Assembly (NCBI RefSeq): GCF_001682855.1
Contig: NZ_MAQW01000001.1
Span: forward strand, 837,084-901,083
DNA length: 64,000 bases
DNA from: Bacillus sp. FJAT-27264
Lineage (GTDB): Bacteria; Bacillota; Bacilli; Paenibacillales; Paenibacillaceae
Reading direction: 5' to 3'
This document shows, piece by piece, positions 1-8,738 of this stretch. The notes under the pieces are model-generated. The model was not told the origin of the DNA. It was given only the letters and a program-made list of their open reading frames with translations, and ran no database searches. Within the stretch, counting starts at the first letter, position 1; every line of letters starts with the position of its first letter. Both the position numbers and the translations under genes were made by a program.

Positions 1-205
1 GAATCAGCGTTTTCCAGAGATCGTCAACGTTCTGGGAACCTGTGTAATAGAAAGAGAATTCCGTCGTCTTGGCAGCAGGCTCAGCCGTAGCGCCATTACC
101 GGCAGCAGCTGAATCATTGCTATTCTTGTCTCCACATCCTGCGAGTAAAGATCCGACCAGAACCAAACTTGTCAAAAGGGTGAATGCTGTTTTCTTGTTA
201 GACAT
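1..205 (-). CDS. ABC transporter substrate-binding lipoprotein, N-terminal part
   Basis: The gene runs off the left edge, so only the first 68 codons are visible. The protein starts MSNKKTAFTLL and has a lipoprotein signal peptide with lipobox L-A-G-C (Cys24), followed by a low-complexity Ala/Gly/Asn linker and the beginning of a mature domain (about residue 48 on). The start ATG lies 10 nt after an AAGGAGG ribosome site. It is the last gene visible of the LacI-permease-ATPase-binding protein set and should deliver the substrate to that importer. The substrate cannot be told from the N-terminus; the sister ATPase and permease resemble iron/polyamine/phosphonate-type importers rather than MalFG sugar importers. 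Confidence 0.75.
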   Translation of the reverse strand, partial: MSNKKTAFTLLTSLVLVGSLLAGCGDKNSNDSAAAGNGATAEPAAKTTEFSFYYTGSQNVDDLWKTLI

Positions 206-237
206 GAACTATTTTCCTCCTTGAGTGTTTGCTCATT

Positions 238-1269
238 TTACTGTTCCGGATATGCTAGAATTTTGGCAAAGCCTACCGACACCTGTTGACCATGATGAAG
301 CGTTCTGACCTCGTCGCGAGCCAGGAATGCACGTACCGTGCCATGATCCTGAACATCGACCGACACCTCGGCATAATGACCAAGCACCATAATCTGCTTA
401 ATCGTCCCCTGTAGTCTACTCTCTGCGCCGCCACCGAACTGAATATCTTCCGGCCGGACAGCCACCGTAACTTCACCTGAAAGCTTGTTAGGGTTCGGGA
501 AACTCAGTTCCCCTACCTTAATCCCGCCTTCAGCAACCACCCCCTTCAAGAAGTTCATTTTCCCGATAAACTGGGCTACATATAGTGATTTGGGCTCATC
601 ATATATTTCCTGCGGAGTGGCAATCTGCTCGATATGTCCATGATTCATCACCACAATCCGGTCGGAGATCGATAAGGCCTCCTCCTGGTCATGCGTGACA
701 AAGACCATGGTCAGACCGAGGTCAGCTTGAATCTCGCGCAGTTCCTCCCGCATTTCGTGCCGCAGCTTGGCATCCAGTGCCGAGAACGGCTCGTCCAGCA
801 GCAGCACTGCAGGCTTCAACAGCAGTGAGCGGGCCACGGCGATCCGCTGCTGCTGACCGCCGGACAGCTGCCCAGGATATTTCTTCCCTGCACCAGGCAG
901 CCGAACCAGCTCCAGCACCTGCTCAATCGCCTGATCACGTTCTGCCTTCTTCATCTTGCGGATTTTCAGGCCAAACGCCAGATTATCGTACACAGTCATA
1001 TGTGGCCACAGATTGTAACCCTGGAAGACCATGGAGGTCGGACGTTTCTCCGGTGGTGCCTTCAGCACACTTTTGCCTTCAATCAGAATGTCTCCGGTAT
1101 CTGGATCTAGGAAGCCGCCGATACTGCGCAGCAGTGTTGTCTTGCCGCAGCCGGACGGTCCCAAGAGGGTGACCATCTCCCCTTTGCCGACATCCAGTGA
1201 AATATCGCTTACTCCATCGCCTGTTTTATAACGTTTTGTCAGTTTCTGAATGGATAATTGAGTCTCCAT
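238..1269 (-). CDS. ABC transporter ATP-binding protein (PotA/FbpC-like)
   Basis: A 343-residue importer ATPase. Visible motifs are Walker A GPSGCGKTT (37-45), Q-loop Gln83, signature LSGGQQQR (135-142), Walker B LLLDEP (156-161) and switch His193. After residue 240 comes a C-terminal regulatory extension of the TOBE/OB type seen in PotA, FbpC and MalK families. ATG start with an AGGAGGG site. It lies between the permease (26 nt upstream) and the substrate-binding lipoprotein (32 nt downstream), so it should power that importer. Family assignment is firm; the substrate (ferric iron, polyamine, phosphonate or other) is not determinable. Confidence 0.9.
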   Translation of the reverse strand: METQLSIQKLTKRYKTGDGVSDISLDVGKGEMVTLLGPSGCGKTTLLRSIGGFLDPDTGDILIEGKSVLKAPPEKRPTSMVFQGYNLWPHMTVYDNLAFGLKIRKMKKAERDQAIEQVLELVRLPGAGKKYPGQLSGGQQQRIAVARSLLLKPAVLLLDEPFSALDAKLRHEMREELREIQADLGLTMVFVTHDQEEALSISDRIVVMNHGHIEQIATPQEIYDEPKSLYVAQFIGKMNFLKGVVAEGGIKVGELSFPNPNKLSGEVTVAVRPEDIQFGGGAESRLQGTIKQIMVLGHYAEVSVDVQDHGTVRAFLARDEVRTLHHGQQVSVGFAKILAYPEQ

Positions 1270-1295
1270 AATGCCCTCCTGTCCCGCACGTCAGT

Positions 1296-2120
1296 TTATT
1301 TGATCTGGAAGCCGCTCGACAGAACATCCGCGCTGACAAAACGCTGGGCCGCCAGCAGTAGAATAATCGTCGGAGCTGTCAGAATAATTGAGAAGACCGC
1401 ACCGGCATAAGCCGGGTAATCGCTAATAATGCCATACATCACAACAGGCATCGTTCTGAAATTGGGTACACCGACGAGGAAAGTTCCCTGCGCTTCATCA
1501 AGTGAGTTTAGAAAGGTAAAGATTGAAGCGACGATAATACCTGGCATCGCCATCGGCAGCGTAATGCTGCGGAAGACCCGGAACGGACTTGCCCCTACGT
1601 CACGGGCTGATTCTTCCTGCGCCGTGTGGACATTACGGAACGCTGAGGTCGGAATCCAGGTCATGTACATCAGCACGTTGATGATATGAATCAGAATAAC
1701 GCCGAGCAGGGTGTTCATCAGACCAAGCTTATAGAACAGCACTGCGATGGAGACATAGAGCCCCATTTTGGGAAAGGCGTGCGTCAGCAGGAACGAGAAC
1801 AAGAAGAACTTGCTGAGCGGAAAACGAATTCGGGCAAAGGCATACGCTGCCGGAACACAAAGCACGATCGATACAGCAGTAACGATGGTAGCGATCAGGA
1901 AGGAAAGAGCGATAGACTGCGAGACTCCCTCCTGCTGGAAAACAAACTTCCACCACTTCAGCGACCATTCCCTAGGAAGCATGTCCGGGTAATTCCAGTT
2001 CCCTGTAAATGCGAGAATGGCCAGGTTCAACAGAGGTCCCATGAAAAAGATTACGAAGATGATTAGTGCGACAAATTCGATAATTTTCTTTGGACCCAGT
2101 GATTTTAAATACCACTTCAT
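1296..2120 (-). CDS. ABC transporter permease (PotC/PhnV-like)
   Basis: A 274-residue inner-membrane permease with about six membrane segments and a cytoplasmic EAA-type loop (around EESARDVGASP) that docks the ATPase. ATG at 2120 (MKWYLKS) is preferred over a TTG 21 nt upstream, because a GGAAGGAG site lies just before the ATG and would overlap the TTG. The regulator stop is about 25 nt upstream. Only one permease is visible; a partner is probably encoded beyond the left edge, after the binding protein, or the permease acts as a homodimer. It belongs to the CysTW/PotBC-type permeases by its short size and loop sequence. Confidence 0.85.
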   Translation of the reverse strand: MKWYLKSLGPKKIIEFVALIIFVIFFMGPLLNLAILAFTGNWNYPDMLPREWSLKWWKFVFQQEGVSQSIALSFLIATIVTAVSIVLCVPAAYAFARIRFPLSKFFLFSFLLTHAFPKMGLYVSIAVLFYKLGLMNTLLGVILIHIINVLMYMTWIPTSAFRNVHTAQEESARDVGASPFRVFRSITLPMAMPGIIVASIFTFLNSLDEAQGTFLVGVPNFRTMPVVMYGIISDYPAYAGAVFSIILTAPTIILLLAAQRFVSADVLSSGFQIK

Positions 2121-2144
2121 TACATGTCCTGCTCCTTCCAATCA

Positions 2145-3161
2145 TTAGGTGGCCTGGTGTGATGTAGAATGTCTGATCACCAGTTCAGGCTTAAGCTCCA
2201 GTACTGTCTCTTCCACAGAATTCTCGCGAATCAGCTTGTCCAGCATGACACAGGCAACATGGCCCATTTGCTGGGTATCTACTCGAATGGTCGTTAAGGG
2301 CGGGTTCGTGATGGACGAAATATCAATATCATCGAAGCCCATTACCGCCACTTGCTCCGGGACGCCAAGGCCTTGCTCGTGCAAAAATTTCATAGCCCCC
2401 AGCCCGATCATGTCGTTGGTACCGAATACTGCAGTGTAAGCCCCTTGTCTAAAATGCTCCCACTGTTCGCTCATCGCGCTATAGCCTGCTTCGAATGTTG
2501 AAGCTAAGGGATAGGCGATCGCGTCTTCCGAGAAATCCAGGTGATGCTCCTGCATATAGTCCCGAAACCCTTCCAGCCGCAGATGATGGCTTCGATGGTC
2601 CTGCGGACCGGCCAGCATAAAGATCTTGCGGTGTCCAAGACCGGTTAAATGCCGGGCAGCCTCACGCCCCCCTTCCTGATCCCGGTTCACGATATGAACC
2701 ACACCATCCACGTTCGTGGAGCCGTTAACCATTACATAAGGAACGCCCAATTTACTAATGTGATCGATCACATTCTGCTCCAGGCGGCTGATCAAGATCA
2801 GCCCGTCCACCCGCTTCTCCATCATAAAATCAGCGGATCTTAGCGACATTTCATGGTCCGTCGTTACAAATACGGAGTAATTCATCCTTGCAGCTGTTGC
2901 CAGAATGGAGTCGATGATTTTACCGTAAAAGGGATGGGACACGATGGGATAATCCTTGCGGTAGATCAGAATCCCGATATTATGCGTACGCTGCAAGACC
3001 ATTGCTCTTGCGATCGCATTCGGCTTGTACTGCAGCTCCTGAATCACCTTCAGAACCTTGTCTTTGGCCTCCTGGCTTGTATAACCATGTCCAGAAATCA
3101 CTCTGGATACAGTGGACTTGGATACACCCGATAGAAGAGCGATCTCTTTGATATTGCTCAT
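2145..3161 (-). CDS. LacI-family transcriptional regulator
   Basis: A 338-residue repressor. Residues 1-50 are a LacI helix-turn-helix with hinge (IKEIALLSGVSKSTVSRVIS), and residues 60-335 are a periplasmic-binding-protein-like effector domain. It is the first gene of the importer operon, so it most likely controls its own operon in response to the transported ligand or a derivative. A near-perfect palindrome 17 nt upstream of its start is a plausible operator. ATG start with a CGGAGGT ribosome site. The ligand is unknown. Confidence 0.9.
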   Translation of the reverse strand: MSNIKEIALLSGVSKSTVSRVISGHGYTSQEAKDKVLKVIQELQYKPNAIARAMVLQRTHNIGILIYRKDYPIVSHPFYGKIIDSILATAARMNYSVFVTTDHEMSLRSADFMMEKRVDGLILISRLEQNVIDHISKLGVPYVMVNGSTNVDGVVHIVNRDQEGGREAARHLTGLGHRKIFMLAGPQDHRSHHLRLEGFRDYMQEHHLDFSEDAIAYPLASTFEAGYSAMSEQWEHFRQGAYTAVFGTNDMIGLGAMKFLHEQGLGVPEQVAVMGFDDIDISSITNPPLTTIRVDTQQMGHVACVMLDKLIRENSVEETVLELKPELVIRHSTSHQAT

Positions 3162-3178
3162 AGCTTACCTCCGCTTGT

Positions 3179-3202
3179 AGATGTGAGATCGTTCCCACAT
3201 CT
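3179..3202. promoter_or_regulatory. Probable LacI-family operator
   Basis: A 24-bp imperfect palindrome with arms AGATGTG and CACATCT around a central CG. The inner part reads TGGGAACGATCTCACA on the minus strand, close to the generic LacI/GntR-type operator form. It sits 17 nt upstream of the LacI-family start codon, where it would give autoregulation. Confidence 0.5.
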
Positions 3203-3324
3203 ATAAGATACCGTCCGAATATAAGTTTGGTATTAACCGAATCGAACGGATACGTAAAGAAAAAACGCCAGGTAATCACATTTCTCGCCGAAAATTTTCA
3301 TTAATTTCTATATCATTCAATTAA

Positions 3325-3350
3325 AAGCGTTCTAGTATAAACGGAACGTT
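3325..3350. promoter_or_regulatory. Candidate LysR box in the divergent intergenic region
   Basis: The interrupted dyad GTTC-N11-GAAC fits the T-N11-A rule for LysR-type binding sites. It lies about 170 bp upstream of the LysR gene and 164 bp upstream of the LacI gene. The rest of the 356-bp divergent gap (3162-3517) holds the LacI-like operator and no gene I can support. A TATACT at 3474-3479 may be the -10 of the LysR promoter. Confidence 0.3.
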
Positions 3351-3517
3351 AAAATGATTTTCAGGATGTAAAAACAAAAAGAACATAGCGAAATAGCCGA
3401 AGCAGTGAGGCGATCGGCAAGAGTCACCGTGGCTGACAGTAGGATTCCTATATTAAAGGTTATAGTCATAGGTTATACTTATAAGAGAAGTGATTTGACA
3501 CCGGGGAGTTTTAGGAT

Positions 3518-4435
3518 ATGGAATTCAGACAACTACAATATGCGTTGCAAATCGCTGCCGAAAGAAATTTCTCACGGGCAGCAGAGAAGCTGCATATCGC
3601 TCAGCCTTCCCTCAGCCAGCAGCTCTCCAAGCTGGAAAAGGAGCTGGGTGTCCTGCTCTTCCAGCGGAATACCAGCTCGGTCGAGCTGACCCATGCCGGG
3701 GCAAAATTTGTGGAGCAAGCCCAGATCATTATCGATGCTGTGGAGCTGCTGCGCCAGGAGATGTCCGATATCTCGGAGCTGCGTTCCGGCCGTGTCGTTG
3801 TTGGCAGTATGCCGATTACCGGGGCGCATCTGCTCCCGCATGTGCTGCCGATCTTCAAGCAAAGCTACCCGGAGATTGAAATTGCGCTGCTTGAGGACTC
3901 CTCCATGAATCTGGAGAAGCTGACCGCTGGGGGGCAAACCGACCTTAGCCTGCTGTCCCTCCCTTTGGAGGTTCCCGCACTGGCCTACGAAGTACTGGGA
4001 GAGGAACGGATTGATTTGGCGGTTCCCGCGGATCACCCTCTCGCAGCCCGCAGCAAGGATGGAGTCCGCACTTCGATGGAGGAGTTGAAGAATGAGCCTT
4101 TTATTGTACTGAAGGAAGGCCAGGGCTTTCGCAAGCTGACCATTGAGCTGTGCCAAGAGGCGGGGTTCGAGCCGAAGATTGTTTTTGAGAGCAATAATAT
4201 GGAGACCGTCCAGTCACTAGTGGCTACGGGCATGGGAGTTACGCTTGTGCCTCATTTCATCGCCCGGGCACCACGCAGTGAATTTGTGCCTGTCTACCTA
4301 CCGTTGGCTGAGCCTGTACCGAGCCGGACGCTAGTCTTCGCATACCGCCGCGGCCGTTATCTCTCCAAGGCAGCGGAAGCTTTTATGAAGACGTTTCGCA
4401 CAACTGTGGCCGCTCTGACGGATGAAGAAGTCTAG
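3518..4435 (+). CDS. LysR-family transcriptional regulator
   Basis: A 305-residue protein with an N-terminal winged helix-turn-helix (about 1-60, MEFRQLQYALQIAAERNFSR then QPSLSQQLSKLEKELG) and a two-lobed LysR substrate-binding domain (90-295), the normal size for the family. It is divergent from the LacI operon and has no operon partner; a terminator follows. The first residues resemble the CynR/GltC/OxyR-like group, but the effector and target are unknown. Start: ATG after a weak GGGGAG...GGAT site. Confidence 0.9.
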   Translation: MEFRQLQYALQIAAERNFSRAAEKLHIAQPSLSQQLSKLEKELGVLLFQRNTSSVELTHAGAKFVEQAQIIIDAVELLRQEMSDISELRSGRVVVGSMPITGAHLLPHVLPIFKQSYPEIEIALLEDSSMNLEKLTAGGQTDLSLLSLPLEVPALAYEVLGEERIDLAVPADHPLAARSKDGVRTSMEELKNEPFIVLKEGQGFRKLTIELCQEAGFEPKIVFESNNMETVQSLVATGMGVTLVPHFIARAPRSEFVPVYLPLAEPVPSRTLVFAYRRGRYLSKAAEAFMKTFRTTVAALTDEEV

Positions 4436-4516
4436 TAGCGACAGCCTTGCCGAAAGGCAGCTGACGCCCTCTGTGAAGGTGGACCTCTCATTTACTATGA
4501 ACATCTTTCCACATAT

Positions 4517-4560
4517 GAAAAGCCGCCGGACACCTTGCAAGGTTGTCCGGCGGCTTCTTT
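4517..4560. terminator. Intrinsic terminator, probably bidirectional
   Basis: A GC-rich hairpin (arms AAGCCGCCGGACA and TGTCCGGCGGCTT, slightly interrupted) with A residues on the left and TTCTTT on the right. It lies between the convergent LysR gene and the 65-residue protein gene and can serve both. Confidence 0.8.
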
Positions 4561-4638
4561 AGTCTTCGTATTTTTCGTCATGTAATGGTTCTCTGCGATT
4601 TCCTTCCCCTGATCATCTGTCAGAAGAACATATACAGC

Positions 4639-4836
4639 CTATTTACGCATATTACGCTGAGTAATCAAGCGGTTCTGATCATCCGATAGACGGGTTGTAC
4701 CTTCGTGAACTGACTCTTCTTGTTTAGGACTTCCTGTCTTTTCTTCAATGAACTCACGAAGTGCGTTGCTCTGAAACTCCGCGGATTCATTTAATTGTTG
4801 GATCTGTTCCTGTTGGACCTTGTTGTCTTTACTCAA
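4639..4836 (-). CDS. Small hydrophilic protein of unknown function (65 aa)
   Basis: A 65-residue, charged, Gln/Glu-rich protein (MSKDNKVQQEQIQQLNESAE...) without membrane segment or cysteine. The start is TTG, supported by a strong CAGGAGGTG site 7 nt upstream; there is no in-frame ATG near. I do not recognise the family. The reading frame stays open for another 47 codons after the TAG stop (see findings). It is transcribed alone, towards the shared terminator. Confidence 0.65.
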   Translation of the reverse strand: MSKDNKVQQEQIQQLNESAEFQSNALREFIEEKTGSPKQEESVHEGTTRLSDDQNRLITQRNMRK

Positions 4837-4947
4837 GTTACAGCCACCTCCTGGTAACAGATTATAAGTATTTTACCCGTTCTCTCCGAGGATAAACATC
4901 TTTTTCAAGACACTTTAGTCTCCTAAAATAAATAGGTCGTCCACCCT

Positions 4948-4976
4948 TTGCAAACCGCCCTTTCCCATGTTATTCT
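4948..4976 (+). promoter_or_regulatory. Sigma-A promoter of the proBAC T-box leader
   Basis: TTGCAA (4948-4953) and TATTCT (4971-4976) are separated by exactly 17 bp, just upstream of the T-box stem I. Confidence 0.6.
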
Positions 4977-4981
4977 ATAGG

Positions 4982-5236
4982 ACAAATACTGAAACGTGCT
5001 GACGGGACCAGTAAGAACGAGTTCAACCGCGCCCAGAGAGTAAATTCCGGAAGGCTGAGAGAATTTACCGCGGTTTTGTTCTGAAGCCTACCCCTGAGCG
5101 GCCTGCGTGCAGCAGGACGGACCCTCCCGTTATGAGAATGAAGTCGGATGAACCCTCATCAATGAAGGTGGTACCGCGGAAGTGAATTCAAGCTTTCGTC
5201 CTTTGCTAAGTCTAAGGATGGGGGCTTTTTTGCATT
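4982..5236 (+). promoter_or_regulatory. Proline-specific T-box leader
   Basis: Transcriptional attenuator that reads the charging state of tRNA-Pro. Visible parts in order: AGTA of the specifier loop (about 5011), the GAAC...GTTC upper stem I, the specifier codon CCT (5087-5089, flanked GAAG and A, as in the family), the T-box AAGGTGGTACCGCGG (5165-5179) and the terminator. The UGGU at 5169-5172 would pair with the acceptor end ACCA of uncharged tRNA-Pro. Uncharged tRNA should stabilise the antiterminator and switch on proBAC when proline is short. A proline codon in the specifier loop upstream of proline synthesis genes is a mutually consistent assignment. Confidence 0.93.
5190..5236 (+). 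terminator. T-box terminator hairpin
   Basis: Arms around CGTCCTT and AAGGATG with a run of T residues after GGGGGC. It is mutually exclusive with the T-box antiterminator stem formed by the ACCGCGG region. Confidence 0.85.
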
Positions 5237-5286
5237 TATCCAGAGTTCAGAAGATCCTTATTAACCTTGAGGAAGTGAAGCAAAAA

Positions 5287-6390
5287 GTGACGACAAGAAT
5301 AGTGGTCAAAATCGGCAGCAGCTCGCTGACCGGACCGGAGGGCGGCCTGAACCACGCCGCCATTGCCTTCTTCGCAGCCGAGATTGCCGGACTGCGCGAG
5401 AGGGGTGCGGAGGTGCTGCTGGTCACCTCCGGAGCGGTAGCCGCCGGGTTCCGCAGCATCGGCTACCCGGTGCGCCCGCGGCTGCTGCATGAGAAGCAAG
5501 CCGCTGCCGCAGTAGGCCAGGCGCTGCTTATGCAGGCCTACCAAGAGGCTTTCACCAAGCATGGCATCATCGCAGCGCAAATCCTGCTCACCCGGACTGA
5601 CTTTTGCAGCCGCCGGGCTATGAACAATGCCGTAATGACCGTGGAAGAGCTGCTCCGGCAAGGGGCTGTGCCTGTATTCAATGAGAATGACACGGTGTCT
5701 GTCGATGAATTGAAATTCGGCGACAATGACACGCTGTCGGCATTAGTCGCCAATCTGCTCAAGGCTTCCCACCTGTTGGTGCTTACGGATATGGATGGCC
5801 TGTATAGTGGTGATCCGCGTAAAACACCGGATGCTGTGAAGTATCATCATGTAGATGAAATCACACCAGAGATTTACGCGATCGCAGGAGGAGCTGGCTC
5901 CAGTGTCGGTACCGGGGGCATGCGTTCCAAGATCGATGCCGCCAAGATTGCGACGCGTGGCGGTGTCCCGGTCTTCATCGGCAGGGCAGCCGAGCCCGGA
6001 GATCTCCGGCTTGCGGCTGACGGAACCGGCAAAGGCACTTACTTCGCCACTACCCTCTCTTCTCTGCCGGTTAAGAAGCAATGGCTGGGCTTCATGTCCA
6101 CCCCACTCGGCACCTTGCATATTGATGCAGGAGCGGTTGAAGCTCTACTTAACGGCGGGCACAGCCTGCTCCCGATCGGGGTCAAGCAGACTGACGGCAG
6201 CTTTCATGCCGGTGATGTTGTAGAGGTACTGGGACCGGACGCCCAGCTGCTGGGGCGGGGTATTGTCAATTATGACGACAGCCAGCTCCGCAGCATCCAA
6301 GGCTTGCCCAGCCGCGAAATCGTACCGAAGCTCGGGGAGGTTCACCGGTTGGAGGTTATCCACCGCGACGAATGGATTACACTGAGATAA
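5287..6390 (+). CDS. proB: Glutamate 5-kinase
   Basis: Catalyses ATP-dependent phosphorylation of L-glutamate to gamma-glutamyl phosphate, the first and feedback-inhibited step of proline synthesis. The amino-acid kinase domain is residues 1-255 (VVKIGSSSLTG, then SGAVAAGF and FNENDTVSVDEL), followed by a C-terminal PUA domain (about 270-350). Start: GTG at 5287 gives the family N-terminus (VTTRIVVKIGSSS) and 367 residues. An in-frame GTG at 5275 is possible, and an ATG at 5182 is excluded because it lies inside the T-box. First gene of proBAC, 42 nt before proA. Confidence 0.95.
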   Translation: MTTRIVVKIGSSSLTGPEGGLNHAAIAFFAAEIAGLRERGAEVLLVTSGAVAAGFRSIGYPVRPRLLHEKQAAAAVGQALLMQAYQEAFTKHGIIAAQILLTRTDFCSRRAMNNAVMTVEELLRQGAVPVFNENDTVSVDELKFGDNDTLSALVANLLKASHLLVLTDMDGLYSGDPRKTPDAVKYHHVDEITPEIYAIAGGAGSSVGTGGMRSKIDAAKIATRGGVPVFIGRAAEPGDLRLAADGTGKGTYFATTLSSLPVKKQWLGFMSTPLGTLHIDAGAVEALLNGGHSLLPIGVKQTDGSFHAGDVVEVLGPDAQLLGRGIVNYDDSQLRSIQGLPSREIVPKLGEVHRLEVIHRDEWITLR

Positions 6391-6432
6391 GAGGGTCTTT
6401 TTCATACTATTTATAATCAGGGGGGAAATATT

Positions 6433-7680
6433 ATGAGTGAAGTTGTAAACAAAACAACCTTGGCCAAGGAAACCGTAGGGTCCTTAGTTAAATTGACCAC
6501 CGAGCAGAAAAATGAAGCCTTGCTGGTGATGGCTGCAGCGCTTCAGCATGAAGCTGCTGCGATTATCGTCGCCAACGCTGAAGATCTGGAGCGCGGACGT
6601 CAGAATGGTACCCCGGAATCAATGCTGGATCGGCTGGCACTGGATGAGCATCGGATTGCGGGGATCGCTGAAGGACTGCGGCAAATTGCCGTACTTCCTG
6701 ACCCAGTAGGTGACACCTTGGAGACCTTTGAACGGCCAAACGGCCTGTCCGTTGAGAAAATCCGCGTGCCACTTGGCGTTATCGGCATCATCTATGAAGC
6801 CCGTCCCAACGTCACAGTGGACGCGGCAGGACTTTGCCTGAAGACTGGCAACGCAGTTGTGCTGCGCGGCGGCTCTTCCGCCCTTTCCTCCAACCGAAAG
6901 ATTGTAGAGGTGTTACACAAGGCCTTGGCCACAACAGCCCTCCCGCCAAATGCCCTGCAACTGATCGAAGACCCTAGCCGTGCTTCTGTTGATGAAATGC
7001 TGAAGCTGAACGGTCTGCTGGATGTCATCATTCCGCGCGGCGGCAGCTCTTTAATCCAGAACGTGGTAATGAATGCTACCGTACCTGTCATTGAGACTGG
7101 TGCCGGAATCTGTCATACGTATCTGGATGCGGATGCTAATCCGGAAATGGCGCTTAATATCAGCCTTAACGCCAAAGCTCAGCGTCCTTCTGTCTGCAAT
7201 TCCATGGAAACCTTGATTGTAAATCGGGATTACGCACAGGCCCATCTGCCAGCGCTGGCTGAAGCCTTCCGCGAGGTTAATGTAGAACTGCGAGGTTGTC
7301 CAGAGACCGTGGCTCTTGTACCTTGGGCGCTTCCGGCGACGGAGCAAGACTATGCGAAAGAATATAACGATTATATTCTGAACATCAAAATCGTCGGGGA
7401 TTTGGATGAAGCAATGGGGCATATTGAACGATACGGAACCAAACATTCGGAGTGTATCGTGTCCGAAACTACCGACCATGTAGCCCGCTTCCTGCAAGAA
7501 GTCGATGCGGCTGCCGTATACCATAATGCTTCCACCCGCTTCACTGACGGCTTCGAATTCGGATTCGGAGCTGAGATCGGCATCAGTACTCAGAAGCTGC
7601 ATGCCCGTGGTCCTATGGGACTCCCAGCGCTTACATCCACAAAATATAAAGTATACGGCAACGGTCAGATCCGGGGCTAA
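6433..7680 (+). CDS. proA: Gamma-glutamyl phosphate reductase
   Basis: NADPH-dependent reduction of gamma-glutamyl phosphate to glutamate 5-semialdehyde, the second proline step. 415 residues, full length for the family. Aldehyde-dehydrogenase fold with catalytic Cys255 in QRPSVCNSMET and the substrate motif YEARPNVTVDAA (121-132). ATG start after an AGGGGGG site. Sits between proB and proC and is controlled by the same T-box. Confidence 0.96.
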   Translation: MSEVVNKTTLAKETVGSLVKLTTEQKNEALLVMAAALQHEAAAIIVANAEDLERGRQNGTPESMLDRLALDEHRIAGIAEGLRQIAVLPDPVGDTLETFERPNGLSVEKIRVPLGVIGIIYEARPNVTVDAAGLCLKTGNAVVLRGGSSALSSNRKIVEVLHKALATTALPPNALQLIEDPSRASVDEMLKLNGLLDVIIPRGGSSLIQNVVMNATVPVIETGAGICHTYLDADANPEMALNISLNAKAQRPSVCNSMETLIVNRDYAQAHLPALAEAFREVNVELRGCPETVALVPWALPATEQDYAKEYNDYILNIKIVGDLDEAMGHIERYGTKHSECIVSETTDHVARFLQEVDAAAVYHNASTRFTDGFEFGFGAEIGISTQKLHARGPMGLPALTSTKYKVYGNGQIRG

Positions 7681-7708
7681 ATTCATTTTTAAAAGGGGCG
7701 TTAACCTT

Positions 7709-8578
7709 ATGTGTCAACAGCAATCCATTCCATTGCTTAATCATGAGATCGTGTTCTACGGTGCGGGCTCTATGGCTGAAGCCATTGTCCGCGGATTGAT
7801 TAACCGCAATGTGGTATCTTCGCAAAATATCATCATGCTGAACCGCAGCAGCAACGAACGTCTGGCTGAGCTTCGGGCCCGTTACGGCGTCCAGGTATCG
7901 AATGACCCTGAGCAAAAAAACGGGTATCTACGCAGCGCTCCCGTGATTGTGCTGGCTATGAAACCAAAGGATACCGCAGAGGCCTTGCGCCATCTGGGAC
8001 CGCTGCTCTCTCCCGGCCAGCTTGTCATCTCGGTGATTGCCGGAATGTCCATCCGCACGATGCAAGGGCTGCTGGGCACTCCGCAGCCTGTTGTCCGCTC
8101 GATGCCCAACACTTCGAGCTCCATCGGGCTTGGTGCAACCGGCCTGGCCTTCTCCAAGGAAGTGGATGATGACAGCCGTCGTCTGGCACTTAACATCTTC
8201 GATGCGGTAGGTATCACAACCGTCATTGATGAGGAACGCATGGAGACGCTGACTGGCATCTCCGGCAGTGGTCCTGCCTACATCTACTACATGATGGAAG
8301 CCATGATCGCCGCCGGTATCCGGGGCGGACTGTCCTCCGAGCAAAGCGCGGAGCTGACGGTCCAGACCGTGCTCGGCGCAGCCCGGATGGTGCAGCAGAC
8401 TGGTGAGGAACCGGCGGCCCTGCGCAAGAAGGTCACCTCGCCGAACGGTTCTACCCAGGCGGCGCTTGAAGTGCTAGAGCGCGGTGATTTCTTCGAGACC
8501 GTCATCGCTGCGGTGAACCGCTGCGCTGAATGTTCTCGCGAAATGGGAACGGCGCTGGAGAAAGAACTGCAGCAATAG
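7709..8578 (+). CDS. proC: Pyrroline-5-carboxylate reductase
   Basis: Last step of proline synthesis, NAD(P)H reduction of pyrroline-5-carboxylate. 289 residues with an N-terminal Rossmann motif (YGAGSMAEAIVRG, about 17-29) and the C-terminal helical dimer domain with the family signature around SGSGPAYIYYMMEA and KVTSPNGSTQAAL. ATG at 7709 with AGGGG is chosen; the frame stays open upstream into proA but has no ribosome site there. It follows proA by 28 nt, and a strong terminator closes the operon. Confidence 0.95.
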   Translation: MCQQQSIPLLNHEIVFYGAGSMAEAIVRGLINRNVVSSQNIIMLNRSSNERLAELRARYGVQVSNDPEQKNGYLRSAPVIVLAMKPKDTAEALRHLGPLLSPGQLVISVIAGMSIRTMQGLLGTPQPVVRSMPNTSSSIGLGATGLAFSKEVDDDSRRLALNIFDAVGITTVIDEERMETLTGISGSGPAYIYYMMEAMIAAGIRGGLSSEQSAELTVQTVLGAARMVQQTGEEPAALRKKVTSPNGSTQAALEVLERGDFFETVIAAVNRCAECSREMGTALEKELQQ

Positions 8579-8631
8579 AATTCCCCTGAGACCCACATCT
8601 ACAGAGATAAGCAGCTATAATCCAGAAATAT

Positions 8632-8684
8632 AAAGCGGGCGCTTCCCTCATAATGGGGAAAGCGCCCGCTTTACTGTTTTTATA
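8632..8684 (+). terminator. Intrinsic terminator of proBAC
   Basis: Long hairpin with arms AAAGCGGGCGCTTCCC and GGGAAAGCGCCCGCTTT followed by ACTGTTTTT. The remainder of the 306-bp gap to 8884 holds only a possible gene remnant. Confidence 0.9.
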
Positions 8685-8738
8685 ACGTAAAAAAGTATCC
8701 CTTGCGAATACAACGAAGCGGGATTAACGAGGCTCCAC

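Noticed and set aside
5182..5286. Upstream ATG for proB
   Set aside because: Lies within the T-box antiterminator/terminator, without a ribosome site; the encoded extension is not part of the family.
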